Shown here: in pieces, positions 1 to 5,083 of the stretch
Layout of the letters: each line of letters starts with the position of its first letter
Numbering within the stretch: the stretch's first letter is position 1
NCBI GenBank assembly: GCA_043728315.1
Contig: JAYTMT010000321.1
Coordinates: 1 to 9,566 of the forward strand
DNA from: JAAFIP01 sp043728315
GTDB taxonomy: Bacteria; Pseudomonadota; Gammaproteobacteria; Burkholderiales; Burkholderiaceae_C
Reading direction: 5' to 3'
Length of the DNA stretch: 9,566 bases
Made by a program: the position numbers and the translations under genes
Notes under the pieces: model-generated
What the model saw: only the letters and a program-made list of their open reading frames with translations
What the model was told of the DNA's origin: nothing
Database searches by the model: none

Positions 1-101
1 CACTTAGCCGCAGGGCGAGGTGGTTGTAGGGAACGGTTGGAAAACCGCTCAGCCTCTGAGTAAACACCATGCTGGCAAGCTACTTCACGCTTAGATTCGC
101 A

Positions 102-167
102 CTTTTCATGAAAAATAGTGACAATGTCAGTGTCATATGGTCATAGTGCGCTGCGGTTTTTATAGTA
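102..167 (-). repeat. Dispersed ~66-bp repeat, copy 1
   Basis: Read on the minus strand, this copy has TACTATAAAAA (157-167), then 11 variable bases, then a 27-bp core (119-145) matching the consensus CCATWTGACRSTGACATTG, then a T-rich tail (about 102-118). The same order and spacing occur near 4470 and 6621. The core differs from copy 2 at 4 of 27 positions and from copy 3 at 7. It lies outside any recognisable gene. Origin and function are unknown. Confidence 0.65.
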
Positions 168-221
168 AATGGCATTTTACGAGTAGCGTGTCTGCGGTAT
201 TAAAACCTAAAAGCGAGCATA

Positions 222-310
222 GCCCGATCAGCGTTTTGGCTATACCGACCGACCGATTTCGGGTACTCCCGCATGAGGGCGCGTCGGGATAGCCAAAACG
301 CTGATCGGGC
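222..310. repeat. Long inverted repeat, 22-bp perfect arms
   Basis: The left arm (222-243) is the exact reverse complement of the right arm (289-310). After one mismatch (244/288) a further 5 bp pair (245-249 with 283-287), so RNA from either strand could form a 28-position stem. The remaining 33-nt loop contains part of a (CCGA)3 tandem that starts at 245. There is no T-run after it and no evident flanking target-site duplication. It could be a small non-autonomous mobile element, a REP-like palindrome or a structured RNA. The sequence alone does not decide. Confidence 0.75.
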
Positions 311-437
311 GCGCAAGCCAGCAGCATAAGCCAACATGCTGCACTACAAAAGCAAGTGCAGCAGACAAATTACCGTCACCACACGGCACACAAATCGGGC
401 ATAAATCACGCTCTGGCAGGCAGCACGCAAAAACTGC

Positions 438-466
438 TTGCCTAAATGCAACTATAGGTTTAAAAA
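438..466 (+). promoter_or_regulatory. Possible promoter of the DUF1508 gene
   Basis: TTGCCT (438-443) and TAAAAA (461-466) are separated by 17 bp, and each matches the sigma-70 consensus at four of six positions. Transcription would start near 473, inside or just before the palindrome at 475-487. The -35 box overlaps the right arm of the 415-442 hairpin. This is a weak prediction based on pattern only. Confidence 0.25.
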
Positions 467-509
467 GTATCCCACAGCACTGTGCTGGATTTTTCAACAA
501 AGGACTCCT

Positions 510-842
510 ATGGCTGGCAAGTTTGAACTCAAAAAATCCAAGAACGACAAGTTCTTTTTTCACCTGCTCGCAGGCAACGGACAAATCATCTTGTCCAGCG
601 AAATGTACGAAAGCAAAGCAAGCGCCTTGAACGGCATCGCCTCGGTGCAAAAGAATGCCGCCATTGCAGGCCGTTTTGAATCGCTTGTTGGCAAAGACGG
701 CTCGCCCTACTTTGTGCTCAAAGCAGGCAACTACCAAGTCATTGGCCAAAGCCAAATGTACGCCAGCGAAAAAGCCCGCGACAATGGCATTGCCTCATGC
801 ACCACCAATGCGCCCGGTGCTGCCACAGACGACCAAACGTGA
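510..842 (+). CDS. YegP-type protein with two DUF1508 repeats
   Basis: This is a 110-residue protein built from two copies of the DUF1508 (YegP-like) unit. The first, residues about 4-50, runs FELKKSKNDKFFFHL to GIASV, and the second, about 55-101, runs FESLVGKDGSPYFVL to GIASC. Both keep the pattern of an aromatic pair, a central LKAGNxQxI-like segment, a (S/Q)xMYxS(K/E) turn and a NGIAS helix. The family forms small alpha-beta domains, usually in tandem, and its biochemical role is not established. I chose the ATG at 510 because AGGA (501-504) is placed as a ribosome site, the conserved domain begins at once, and the upstream in-frame extension from 438 would add 24 unrelated residues. No signal peptide is visible, so it is probably cytoplasmic. 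The gene stands alone between a hairpin-rich upstream region and a strong terminator. Confidence 0.88.
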   Translation: MAGKFELKKSKNDKFFFHLLAGNGQIILSSEMYESKASALNGIASVQKNAAIAGRFESLVGKDGSPYFVLKAGNYQVIGQSQMYASEKARDNGIASCTTNAPGAATDDQT

Positions 843-889
843 CACTGACTACACCCATAGCGCAAAAAAGCAATTGACAGCGCATCCAC

Positions 890-912
890 AAGGCCACTTC
901 GGTGGCCTTTTT
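890..912 (+). terminator. UUCG-loop terminator after the DUF1508 gene
   Basis: AAGGCCAC (890-897), loop TTCG (898-901) and GTGGCCTT (902-909) form a perfect 8-bp stem with the very stable UUCG tetraloop, followed by TTT. The hairpin lies 48 bp past the stop at 842 and 31 bp before the tldD start. It therefore separates the two transcripts and implies that tldD has its own promoter in the short gap. Confidence 0.85.
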
Positions 913-931
913 GCTGGCTCTGCCTGCGCAC

Positions 932-943
932 TACAATGGGCAT
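932..943 (+). promoter_or_regulatory. -10 box placed for a leaderless tldD mRNA
   Basis: TACAAT (932-937) matches the -10 consensus at five of six positions and ends exactly 6 nt before the ATG at 944, which puts the expected transcription start at or beside the A of the start codon. No good Shine-Dalgarno sequence is present. The best -35 candidate, TTGCTG (911-916), is only 15 bp upstream. The terminator at 890-912 makes a local promoter necessary. Confidence 0.5.
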
Positions 944-2416
944 ATGATTTCACGCGAACCCACTATTGAACGCTTAGGCCTTGCCAAAGCTGCACTCCTT
1001 GATCCGTTTGGCCTAGACGAATCGCATTTAACCCGCGCTTTGGCTGAAATATGCCAGCACAAAGTGGACGATGCCGATTTGTATTTTCAAACCACCCGCT
1101 CCGAGGGCTGGAGTTTGGAAGAGGGCATTGTGAAAACGGGCTCGTTCAGCATCGACCAAGGCGTGGGTGTGCGGGCGATTAGCGGCGAGAAAACCGCCTT
1201 TGCCTATTCCGACGATATTTCTTGGGAATCTCTCCTAGACGCGGCGCACACGGTGCGCTCCATCAGCGCGGCTTCAGCTTCCAAAAAAGTCAAAGTACCG
1301 AGCATCAAGGTGTCAAAAGCGCGCTCGCTTTATGGCGCAGACGACCCGATTGCCAGCTTGAACAGTGCGGCCAAAATTGCCCTGCTGGGCCGTGTAGAAA
1401 CCGTGGCCCGCGCCAAAGACCCACGCATCAAGCAGGTGATGGCGGGCTTGGCCTGCGAGCACGAGGTGGTGATGGTGGCGCGCGCCGATGGTACGCTGGC
1501 AGCCGATGTGCGTCCACTGGTGCGCCTGAGCGTGACGGTGGTGGCCGAGCAAAAAATAGGTGGCCAAATGCGCCGCGAAACCGGCTCTGGCGGTGGCGGA
1601 GGGCGCTTTGGCCTTGATTATTTTGACGAAGCGCATATCCAGCAGTATGTGGCCGATGCCGTGCATGCAGCGCTTACCAACCTCGAAGCCCGCCCCGCGC
1701 CCGCTGGCGTGATGAGTGTGGTGCTCGGGCCCGGCTGGCCGGGTGTGCTCTTGCACGAGGCCATTGGCCACGGGCTGGAGGGCGACTTTAACCGCAAAGG
1801 CAGTTCGGCCTTTAGCGGCATGATTGGCAAGCGCGTGGCCGCCAAAGGTGTGACCGTGCTCGATGACGGCACGATAGACAAACGCCGAGGCTCCCTGAAT
1901 ATCGACGACGAAGGCTGCGCCACGCACCGCAATGTGCTGATTGAAGACGGCATATTGAAAGGCTATATCCAAGACTCCATGAACGCCCGCCTGATGGGTG
2001 TGAAGCCCACGGGCAATGGCCGCCGCGAAAGCTACGCCCACGTGCCCATGCCGCGCATGACCAACACCTATATGCTGGGCGGCGACAAAACCAAAGAAGA
2101 AATCATTGCCGGGCTTAAAAAAGGCCTGTATGCCACCAACTTTGGCGGCGGGCAGGTGGACATCACCAGCGGCAAATTTGTCTTCAGTGCCTCTGAGGCC
2201 TACTGGGTGGAAAACGGCAAAATTTTGTACCCTGTCAAAGGTGCCACCATCATTGGCTCGGGCCCGCAGTCGCTCAAACACGTGAGCATGATCGGCAACG
2301 ACATGGCGCTGGACAGCGGCGTGGGCGTGTGCGGCAAAGAAGGCCAGAGCGTGCCCGTGGGAGTGGGTCAGCCCACCTTGCGCATTGAAGGCCTTACTGT
2401 GGGTGGTACTGCTTGA
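944..2416 (+). CDS. tldD: Metalloprotease subunit TldD
   Basis: TldD is the catalytic half of the cytoplasmic TldD/TldE(PmbA) zinc protease, known in E. coli for cleaving unfolded peptides, for microcin B17 maturation and for CcdA turnover. The 490-residue product is close to the usual 480 or so. The zinc motif HExxxH is intact as HEAIGH at 271-276 within GVLLHEAIGHGLEGDF, and the likely third ligand is Cys463 in GVCGKEGQ near the C-terminus. Other family signatures are the DLYFQ segment (45-49), a Gly-rich stretch SGGGGGRFG (215-223) and GGGQVDITSGKFVFS (401-415). I start at 944 because the 14 upstream codons overlap the terminator and add nothing conserved. TldE/PmbA is not in this window, as is common since the two genes are often unlinked. 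There is no strong terminator after the gene, only an AT-rich inverted repeat at 2438-2452. Confidence 0.95.
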   Translation: MISREPTIERLGLAKAALLDPFGLDESHLTRALAEICQHKVDDADLYFQTTRSEGWSLEEGIVKTGSFSIDQGVGVRAISGEKTAFAYSDDISWESLLDAAHTVRSISAASASKKVKVPSIKVSKARSLYGADDPIASLNSAAKIALLGRVETVARAKDPRIKQVMAGLACEHEVVMVARADGTLAADVRPLVRLSVTVVAEQKIGGQMRRETGSGGGGGRFGLDYFDEAHIQQYVADAVHAALTNLEARPAPAGVMSVVLGPGWPGVLLHEAIGHGLEGDFNRKGSSAFSGMIGKRVAAKGVTVLDDGTIDKRRGSLNIDDEGCATHRNVLIEDGILKGYIQDSMNARLMGVKPTGNGRRESYAHVPMPRMTNTYMLGGDKTKEEIIAGLKKGLYATNFGGGQVDITSGKFVFSASEAYWVENGKILYPVKGATIIGSGPQSLKHVSMIGNDMALDSGVGVCGKEGQSVPVGVGQPTLRIEGLTVGGTA

Positions 2417-2457
2417 TTTTGTTTGTAACAGCAGTTTAATTTTGTTAAAATTGTGTA

Positions 2458-2471
2458 TAGTGATCACACTA
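2458..2471. promoter_or_regulatory. Operator-like inverted repeat
   Basis: TAGTG and CACTA are perfect inverted 5-bp arms around ATCA, lying about 45 bp upstream of the -10-like box of the next gene. Just before it, AATTTT and AAAATT flank GTT (2438-2452). Both lie in the 110-bp gap after tldD. The spacing fits a repressor or activator site, but no regulator can be named and short palindromes occur by chance. Confidence 0.25.
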
Positions 2472-2514
2472 AAAATAGTCACATCAGCCTAAATTTCGAC
2501 CCCCACCTTGTATA

Positions 2515-2526
2515 CATAATGTAATT
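2515..2526 (+). promoter_or_regulatory. -10-like box 6 nt before the ATG at 2527
   Basis: CATAAT (2515-2520) matches the -10 consensus at five of six positions and is followed by GTAATT and then the ATG. No Shine-Dalgarno sequence is visible, so the mRNA is probably leaderless. No clear -35 box was found at the usual distance. Confidence 0.45.
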
Positions 2527-3078
2527 ATGAGTTCCACTGCATATTTACAAGCTGACGATGTTGCACACCAGCCAAGCGTGCAAAGCTTCGATGAGCTGGG
2601 CGAGGCTTTGCGCGCTATGGCCAGCGACCCCAACTCCATAGACGTGACCCAAGGCATGGGCGAGTTGGCCAAAACGATTGAGGCAGTGGCCACTGGCTTA
2701 AAACAGCAGGAATCAGGTCAAATGCTGGGCCCCAAACTGGTAGATTTGCTAACTGCACTGCGCAAGCACCGCACCCAAGTGGTGGGCTTGGGTGCAGGCT
2801 GGCGCGAACTGTACGAATACGCCTCGTACTTGGCAGCGCTCAATAATTTCCGCGTTTTGGTGGGGCAATGGCTGGTAGACCGCAACATCCACGGCTCACA
2901 AGCGATTGTGCTCGACGATTTTGAAATGATTGGCTGGCGCACCTTGGGAGAAGGCATGCTGATGATCGACATGCGAGAGCAGGCACGCACCCGCGCTTTG
3001 GAAGAATCGCAGCACGCGCCCTTGAACGAAGCCCACATCGCACGCGCCAAAAGCTGGTGGCAAAAGCTGCGCGGCTGA
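2527..3078 (+). CDS. Conserved-looking protein of unknown function
   Basis: I do not recognise this 183-residue protein. It appears soluble, with no signal peptide or membrane segment, and predominantly helical. The N-terminal third (about 15-60) is acidic and reads SFDELGEALRAMASDP followed by a helix ending in KTIEAVATG. The middle has a basic patch LRKHRTQVVGLGAGWREL (about 78-95) and an aromatic helix YEYASYLAALNNFRVLVGQ (about 96-114). The C-terminal part has WRTLGEGMLMIDMREQART (about 137-155) and ends in SWWQKLRG. Codon use resembles the neighbours, so it seems native. It starts at the ATG at 2527 right after a -10-like box and ends 107 bp before the attenuator leader of the DAHP synthase gene. 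It lies between tldD and the DAHP synthase gene, and no function can be drawn from that position. Confidence 0.75.
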   Translation: MSSTAYLQADDVAHQPSVQSFDELGEALRAMASDPNSIDVTQGMGELAKTIEAVATGLKQQESGQMLGPKLVDLLTALRKHRTQVVGLGAGWRELYEYASYLAALNNFRVLVGQWLVDRNIHGSQAIVLDDFEMIGWRTLGEGMLMIDMREQARTRALEESQHAPLNEAHIARAKSWWQKLRG

Positions 3079-3149
3079 TTGTTTTTCGTTACACATTGTG
3101 GGGTGGTTTCGCCCAGCAACGCATCTTCTGGCGCATGTCCGCAACATTT

Positions 3150-3179
3150 TTGCGCTTACTGTTGTTGCCGTGTTATATT
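3150..3179 (+). promoter_or_regulatory. Likely promoter of the leader peptide and DAHP synthase
   Basis: TATATT (3174-3179) is a good -10 candidate, and TTGCGC (3150-3155) stands 18 bp upstream as a poorer -35. The expected start point is at or next to the ATG at 3186, which lies 6 nt after the hexamer, so the leader peptide may be translated from a leaderless end. No Shine-Dalgarno sequence precedes that ATG. Confidence 0.45.
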
Positions 3180-3185
3180 TCAGCT

Positions 3186-3254
3186 ATGCACAACACGCAT
3201 TTCTTTTTTTACTTTTGGTTCTCAGTCCCCGGCGGACGAGAGGCTTACGCGTAA
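3186..3254 (+). CDS. Phe/Tyr/Trp-rich attenuator leader peptide
   Basis: This 22-codon reading frame contains HFFFYFWF at residues 5-12: five Phe, one Tyr and one Trp codon within seven consecutive codons (3201-3221). That is the hallmark of a translated leader peptide that senses charged tRNA, as in the E. coli pheA leader. The frame continues through SVPGGREAYA to a TAA at 3252-3254 and is followed by alternative hairpins and a T-run terminator just before the DAHP synthase gene. The peptide itself probably has no function. What matters is ribosome position, with stalling on the aromatic codons when Phe (and perhaps Tyr or Trp) is scarce. The start is inferred from the ATG 6 nt after the TATATT box, and no ribosome-binding site is seen. 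Confidence 0.85.
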   Translation: MHNTHFFFYFWFSVPGGREAYA

Positions 3255-3284
3255 AAAAGCGTGCACACCCCCTCAAACCGCCGG
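3221..3284 (+). promoter_or_regulatory. Protector and antiterminator stems of the attenuator
   Basis: Two mutually exclusive structures can be drawn. Protector: CTC (3221-3223) and GTCC (3225-3228) pair with GGAC (3234-3237) and GAG (3238-3240), with one bulged A and loop CCGGC. Antiterminator: CCGGCGG (3229-3235) pairs perfectly with CCGCCGG (3278-3284), and inside it GAGG (3240-3243) pairs with CCTC (3271-3274) and ACGC (3247-3250) with GCGT (3259-3262). The protector hides CCGGCGG, while the antiterminator consumes the left arm of the terminator. A ribosome stalled on the Phe codons would cover the left arm of the protector and free CCGGCGG, favouring read-through. The pairings were derived by hand and no energies were computed. 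Confidence 0.75.
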
Positions 3285-3308
3285 ACTAAATCTCCGGCGG
3301 TTTTTTTT
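3278..3308 (+). terminator. Attenuator terminator before DAHP synthase
   Basis: CCGCCGGA (3278-3285) pairs perfectly with TCCGGCGG (3293-3300) around a 7-nt loop, followed by eight Ts (3301-3308). AAA just before the stem can also pair with the first Ts. It ends 35 bp before the DAHP synthase ATG, so when it forms, transcription should stop before the gene. Its left arm is shared with the antiterminator. Confidence 0.9.
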
Positions 3309-3343
3309 GTTCATTCACTTTGTTTATCCATTTGGAGTTTTTT

Positions 3344-4468
3344 ATGAGCGCAGCGAACAGCAATATGTCTTGGTATCCACCCGGTGACCAACCCGTGGAC
3401 AAAACCAGTCGCACCGACGACGAACGTATCAAGGACATCACCGTGCTGCCACCTCCCGAACACCTGATTCGCTTTTTCCCGATTCGCGGCACGCCCGTCG
3501 AATCCTTGATTTCTAACACCCGCACAGCCATCAGCAGCATCATGGCCGGCACAGACGACCGCCTGCTGGTGGTGATCGGCCCGTGCTCCATCCACGACCC
3601 AGCAGCTGCGCTGGAATACGCCCGCCGCCTCAAAGTGCAGCGCGACAAATACGCTGGCACGCTCGAGATCGTGATGCGCGTGTATTTTGAAAAGCCGCGC
3701 ACCACAGTAGGCTGGAAAGGCCTGATCAATGATCCGTATTTGGACGAGAGCTTTCGCATAGACGAAGGCCTGCGCGTGGCGCGCCAGCTGCTCATTGAAA
3801 TCAACCGCTTGGGCCTGCCCGCAGGCAGCGAGTTTTTAGACGTGATTTCGCCGCAATACATCGGTGATTTGATCAGCTGGGGCGCAATAGGCGCGCGCAC
3901 CACCGAGAGCCAAGTGCACCGCGAGCTGGCCTCAGGCCTGTCAGCGCCGATTGGCTTTAAAAACGGCACCGATGGCAACATCAAAATCGCCACCGACGCG
4001 ATTCAGGCCGCTGCTGGTGGCCACCACTTTTTGTCGGTGCACAAAAACGGCCAAGTGGCCATTGTGCAAACCAATGGCAACCAAGACTGCCATGTGATCC
4101 TGCGCGGCGGCAAAACGCCCAATTACGACGCAGCCAATGTGGCAGCAGCCTGCAAAGACTTGGCCGCTGCCAAGCTCCCGCAAACCCTGATGGTCGACTG
4201 CAGCCACGCCAACAGCTCCAAGCAGCACGAGAAACAGCTTGAAGTAGCGCGCGACATTGCAGGGCAAATAGCCTCAGGCAGCAAGAGCGTGTTTGGCGTG
4301 ATGGTAGAGAGCCACTTGGTAGCTGGCGCGCAAAAGTTCACCCCCGGTGTGCACGAGGTGGCCAGTTTGGTGCATGGACAAAGCATCACCGATGCCTGCC
4401 TAGGCTGGGACGATTCGCTGGCTGCGCTGGAGGTGTTGTCGCAAGCTGTGCAAGCCCGCAGAGCTTAG
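3344..4468 (+). CDS. aroG: 3-deoxy-7-phosphoheptulonate (DAHP) synthase, class I
   Basis: The enzyme condenses phosphoenolpyruvate and erythrose 4-phosphate to DAHP, the first step of the shikimate pathway, in the cytoplasm. The 374-residue protein follows E. coli AroG closely, with an N-terminus about 20 residues longer. Conserved blocks are VVIGPCSIHDP (76-86), RVYFEKPRTTVGWKGL (112-127), GARTTESQVHRELASGLS (183-200), GFKNGTDG (204-211), DCSHANSSKQ (285-294), VMVESHL (319-325) and SITDACLGW (347-355). By alignment the metal ligands are Cys81, His288, Glu322 and Asp350. The symbol marks the family; whether this isozyme is inhibited by Phe, Tyr or Trp cannot be read from the sequence. The ATG at 3344 has GGAG at 3334-3337. 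A Phe-rich attenuator lies directly upstream. A weak stem at 4493-4520 followed by eight Ts may end the transcript. Confidence 0.95.
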   Translation: MSAANSNMSWYPPGDQPVDKTSRTDDERIKDITVLPPPEHLIRFFPIRGTPVESLISNTRTAISSIMAGTDDRLLVVIGPCSIHDPAAALEYARRLKVQRDKYAGTLEIVMRVYFEKPRTTVGWKGLINDPYLDESFRIDEGLRVARQLLIEINRLGLPAGSEFLDVISPQYIGDLISWGAIGARTTESQVHRELASGLSAPIGFKNGTDGNIKIATDAIQAAAGGHHFLSVHKNGQVAIVQTNGNQDCHVILRGGKTPNYDAANVAAACKDLAAAKLPQTLMVDCSHANSSKQHEKQLEVARDIAGQIASGSKSVFGVMVESHLVAGAQKFTPGVHEVASLVHGQSITDACLGWDDSLAALEVLSQAVQARRA

Positions 4469-4469
4469 A

Positions 4470-4535
4470 CGCTATGTAAATAGTAGTGAGGTATGGCCAT
4501 ATGACGCTGACATTGGCCGTTTTTTTTATAAATAT
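4470..4535 (+). repeat. Dispersed ~66-bp repeat, copy 2
   Basis: The 27-bp core is at 4492-4518, matching CCATWTGACRSTGACATTG, preceded at the same spacing by a degenerate counterpart of TACTATAAAAA (4470-4480) and followed by a T-run. It begins one base after the DAHP synthase stop and ends just before the toxin remnant. It has the same orientation as copy 3 and is inverted relative to copy 1. Confidence 0.65.
4493..4527 (+). terminator. Possible terminator after DAHP synthase
   Basis: ATGGCCA (4493-4499) can pair with TGGCCGT (4514-4520) through seven positions including one G-U pair, with a 14-nt loop and a run of eight Ts (4520-4527). The stem is short and the loop large, so it should be weaker than the attenuator terminator. 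The hairpin falls inside repeat copy 2, so the repeat may supply the termination signal. The other two copies do not conserve the whole stem. Confidence 0.4.
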
Positions 4536-4536
4536 C

Positions 4537-4833
4537 CTATGCGCGATCACGCCAGCGCGCTGGCGCGCGGCTGGTGTGGAAAACTGCTAAAACGACAATA
4601 AGATCGTGTTCGAGGCGAAAATAAATACAGTATGGGAAGCGTTTAACCACAACGCGTCTGATGTCATGGCGAACCAATGCGAAACGCGCAGGATTGTGTG
4701 CAGCTTGGACAATAGACTGCTCCACATCCTCGATGAAAGCAAGACCTAATCCCGTGCGTTAGTCGTCGTACCAAGCACTGGCTTCAATAAACTCTTCTTG
4801 CGCGGCTGGATTGAACCTAACCGATAAGTTCAT
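4537..4833 (-). pseudogene. ParE/RelE-family toxin, in-frame stop at codon 25
   Basis: The minus-strand frame from ATG 4833 to TAG 4537 spans 99 codons, the usual size of a ParE/RelE-superfamily toxin. It begins MNLSVRFNPAAQEEFIEA and SAWYDD, then has TAA at 4759-4761, then continues in the same frame with RTGLGLAFIEDVEQSIVQ, PARFALVRHDIRRVVVKR, FPYCIYFRLEHDLIVVLAVF and HTSRAPARW. Family members commonly have Gln or Glu-Gln followed by Arg at this turn, so a CAA-to-TAA change is the simplest explanation. Both sides remain well conserved, which suggests a recent loss. It overlaps the antitoxin by ATGA, the usual coupling of such pairs. A shortened product could start at an internal GTG (4723-4725), but it would lack the N-terminal helices. 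A sequencing error or suppression of the stop cannot be excluded. Confidence 0.82.
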
Positions 4834-5057
4834 GGGCGAATGCGCGACTGGGCAGCAGCCTTAACTTGTGCCCAAGGAATGGCATCTTCTGGATTGGCTG
4901 CATGGTCAGCCATGCGCCAATCTAGTTCACAGGCTTGGGCAGCGTTGAGCGCGGGCGTTTTACCAAGCGCCACAATGTTGCTCCAAATAGCTTCGACCAA
5001 TTCAATCTGCTCGTCGATGTCAAGAACGCTAGCTTGACGCAGTAACGCAGTGTCCAT
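4830..5057 (-). CDS. Antitoxin, putative addiction module component family
   Basis: This is a 75-residue protein of the short antitoxin family called putative addiction module component (TIGR02574-like), which pairs with ParE/RelE toxins. Typical features are the N-terminal helix and the segment LDIDEQIELVEAIWSNI (12-28), then LNAAQACELDWRMADHAANP (37-56) and a C-terminal PWAQVKAAAQ. Its normal job is to bind and neutralise the toxin. Here the toxin frame, which overlaps it by 4 nt, is interrupted, so the antitoxin may have no partner at this locus. The ATG at 5057 is chosen because the conserved part starts there and a weak AAGG precedes it. It begins 26 bp after the mpl stop on the same strand and could be transcribed with mpl. 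Confidence 0.85.
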   Translation of the reverse strand: MDTALLRQASVLDIDEQIELVEAIWSNIVALGKTPALNAAQACELDWRMADHAANPEDAIPWAQVKAAAQSRIRP

Positions 5058-5083
5058 GATTGCCTTAATAGGTTGCAATGGGG

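Larger units (their letters stand above)
1..509. other. Gene-free stretch with repeats and hairpins
   Basis: No convincing gene lies before the DUF1508 start. Frame 1 on the plus strand is open from base 1 to a TAA at 61-63 and could be the last 20 codons of an upstream gene, but I do not recognise the peptide. The rest holds a dispersed repeat copy (102-167), a long inverted repeat (222-310), a hairpin with 9-bp arms and a 9-nt loop (337-345 with 355-363), a 9-position stem with one G-U pair (415-423 with 434-442), and a 13-bp palindrome centred on 481 (CAGCACTGTGCTG). None of the hairpins is followed by a run of Ts, so none looks like an ordinary terminator. A minus-strand reading frame across this region has no family resemblance and is regarded as chance. 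Confidence 0.6.

Noticed and set aside
1..63. Open frame at the left edge that could be the end of an upstream gene
   Set aside because: Only 20 codons are visible, with no recognisable family and no other support; noted in the gene-free stretch but not annotated as a gene.
240..755. Minus-strand open frame (171 codons) across the inverted repeat and the DUF1508 gene
   Set aside because: It begins inside the opposite strand of a convincing DUF1508 gene and ends in the long inverted repeat; no recognisable domain, so probably chance.
1313..2482. Long open frame (389 codons) opposite tldD
   Set aside because: It runs antisense to a well-matched tldD, its translation is dominated by His, Ala and Gly typical of reversed GC-biased codons, and it has no family motif.
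2458..2490. Possible fourth copy of the dispersed repeat (AAAAATAGTCACATCAG)
   Set aside because: It resembles the tail of copy 1 over a short stretch only and lacks the TGACATTG core and the fixed spacing.
4723..4725. Internal GTG as a true start of a shorter toxin-like gene
   Set aside because: Family alignment places conserved residues before it, the full frame is continuous apart from one stop codon, and no ribosome site precedes the GTG.
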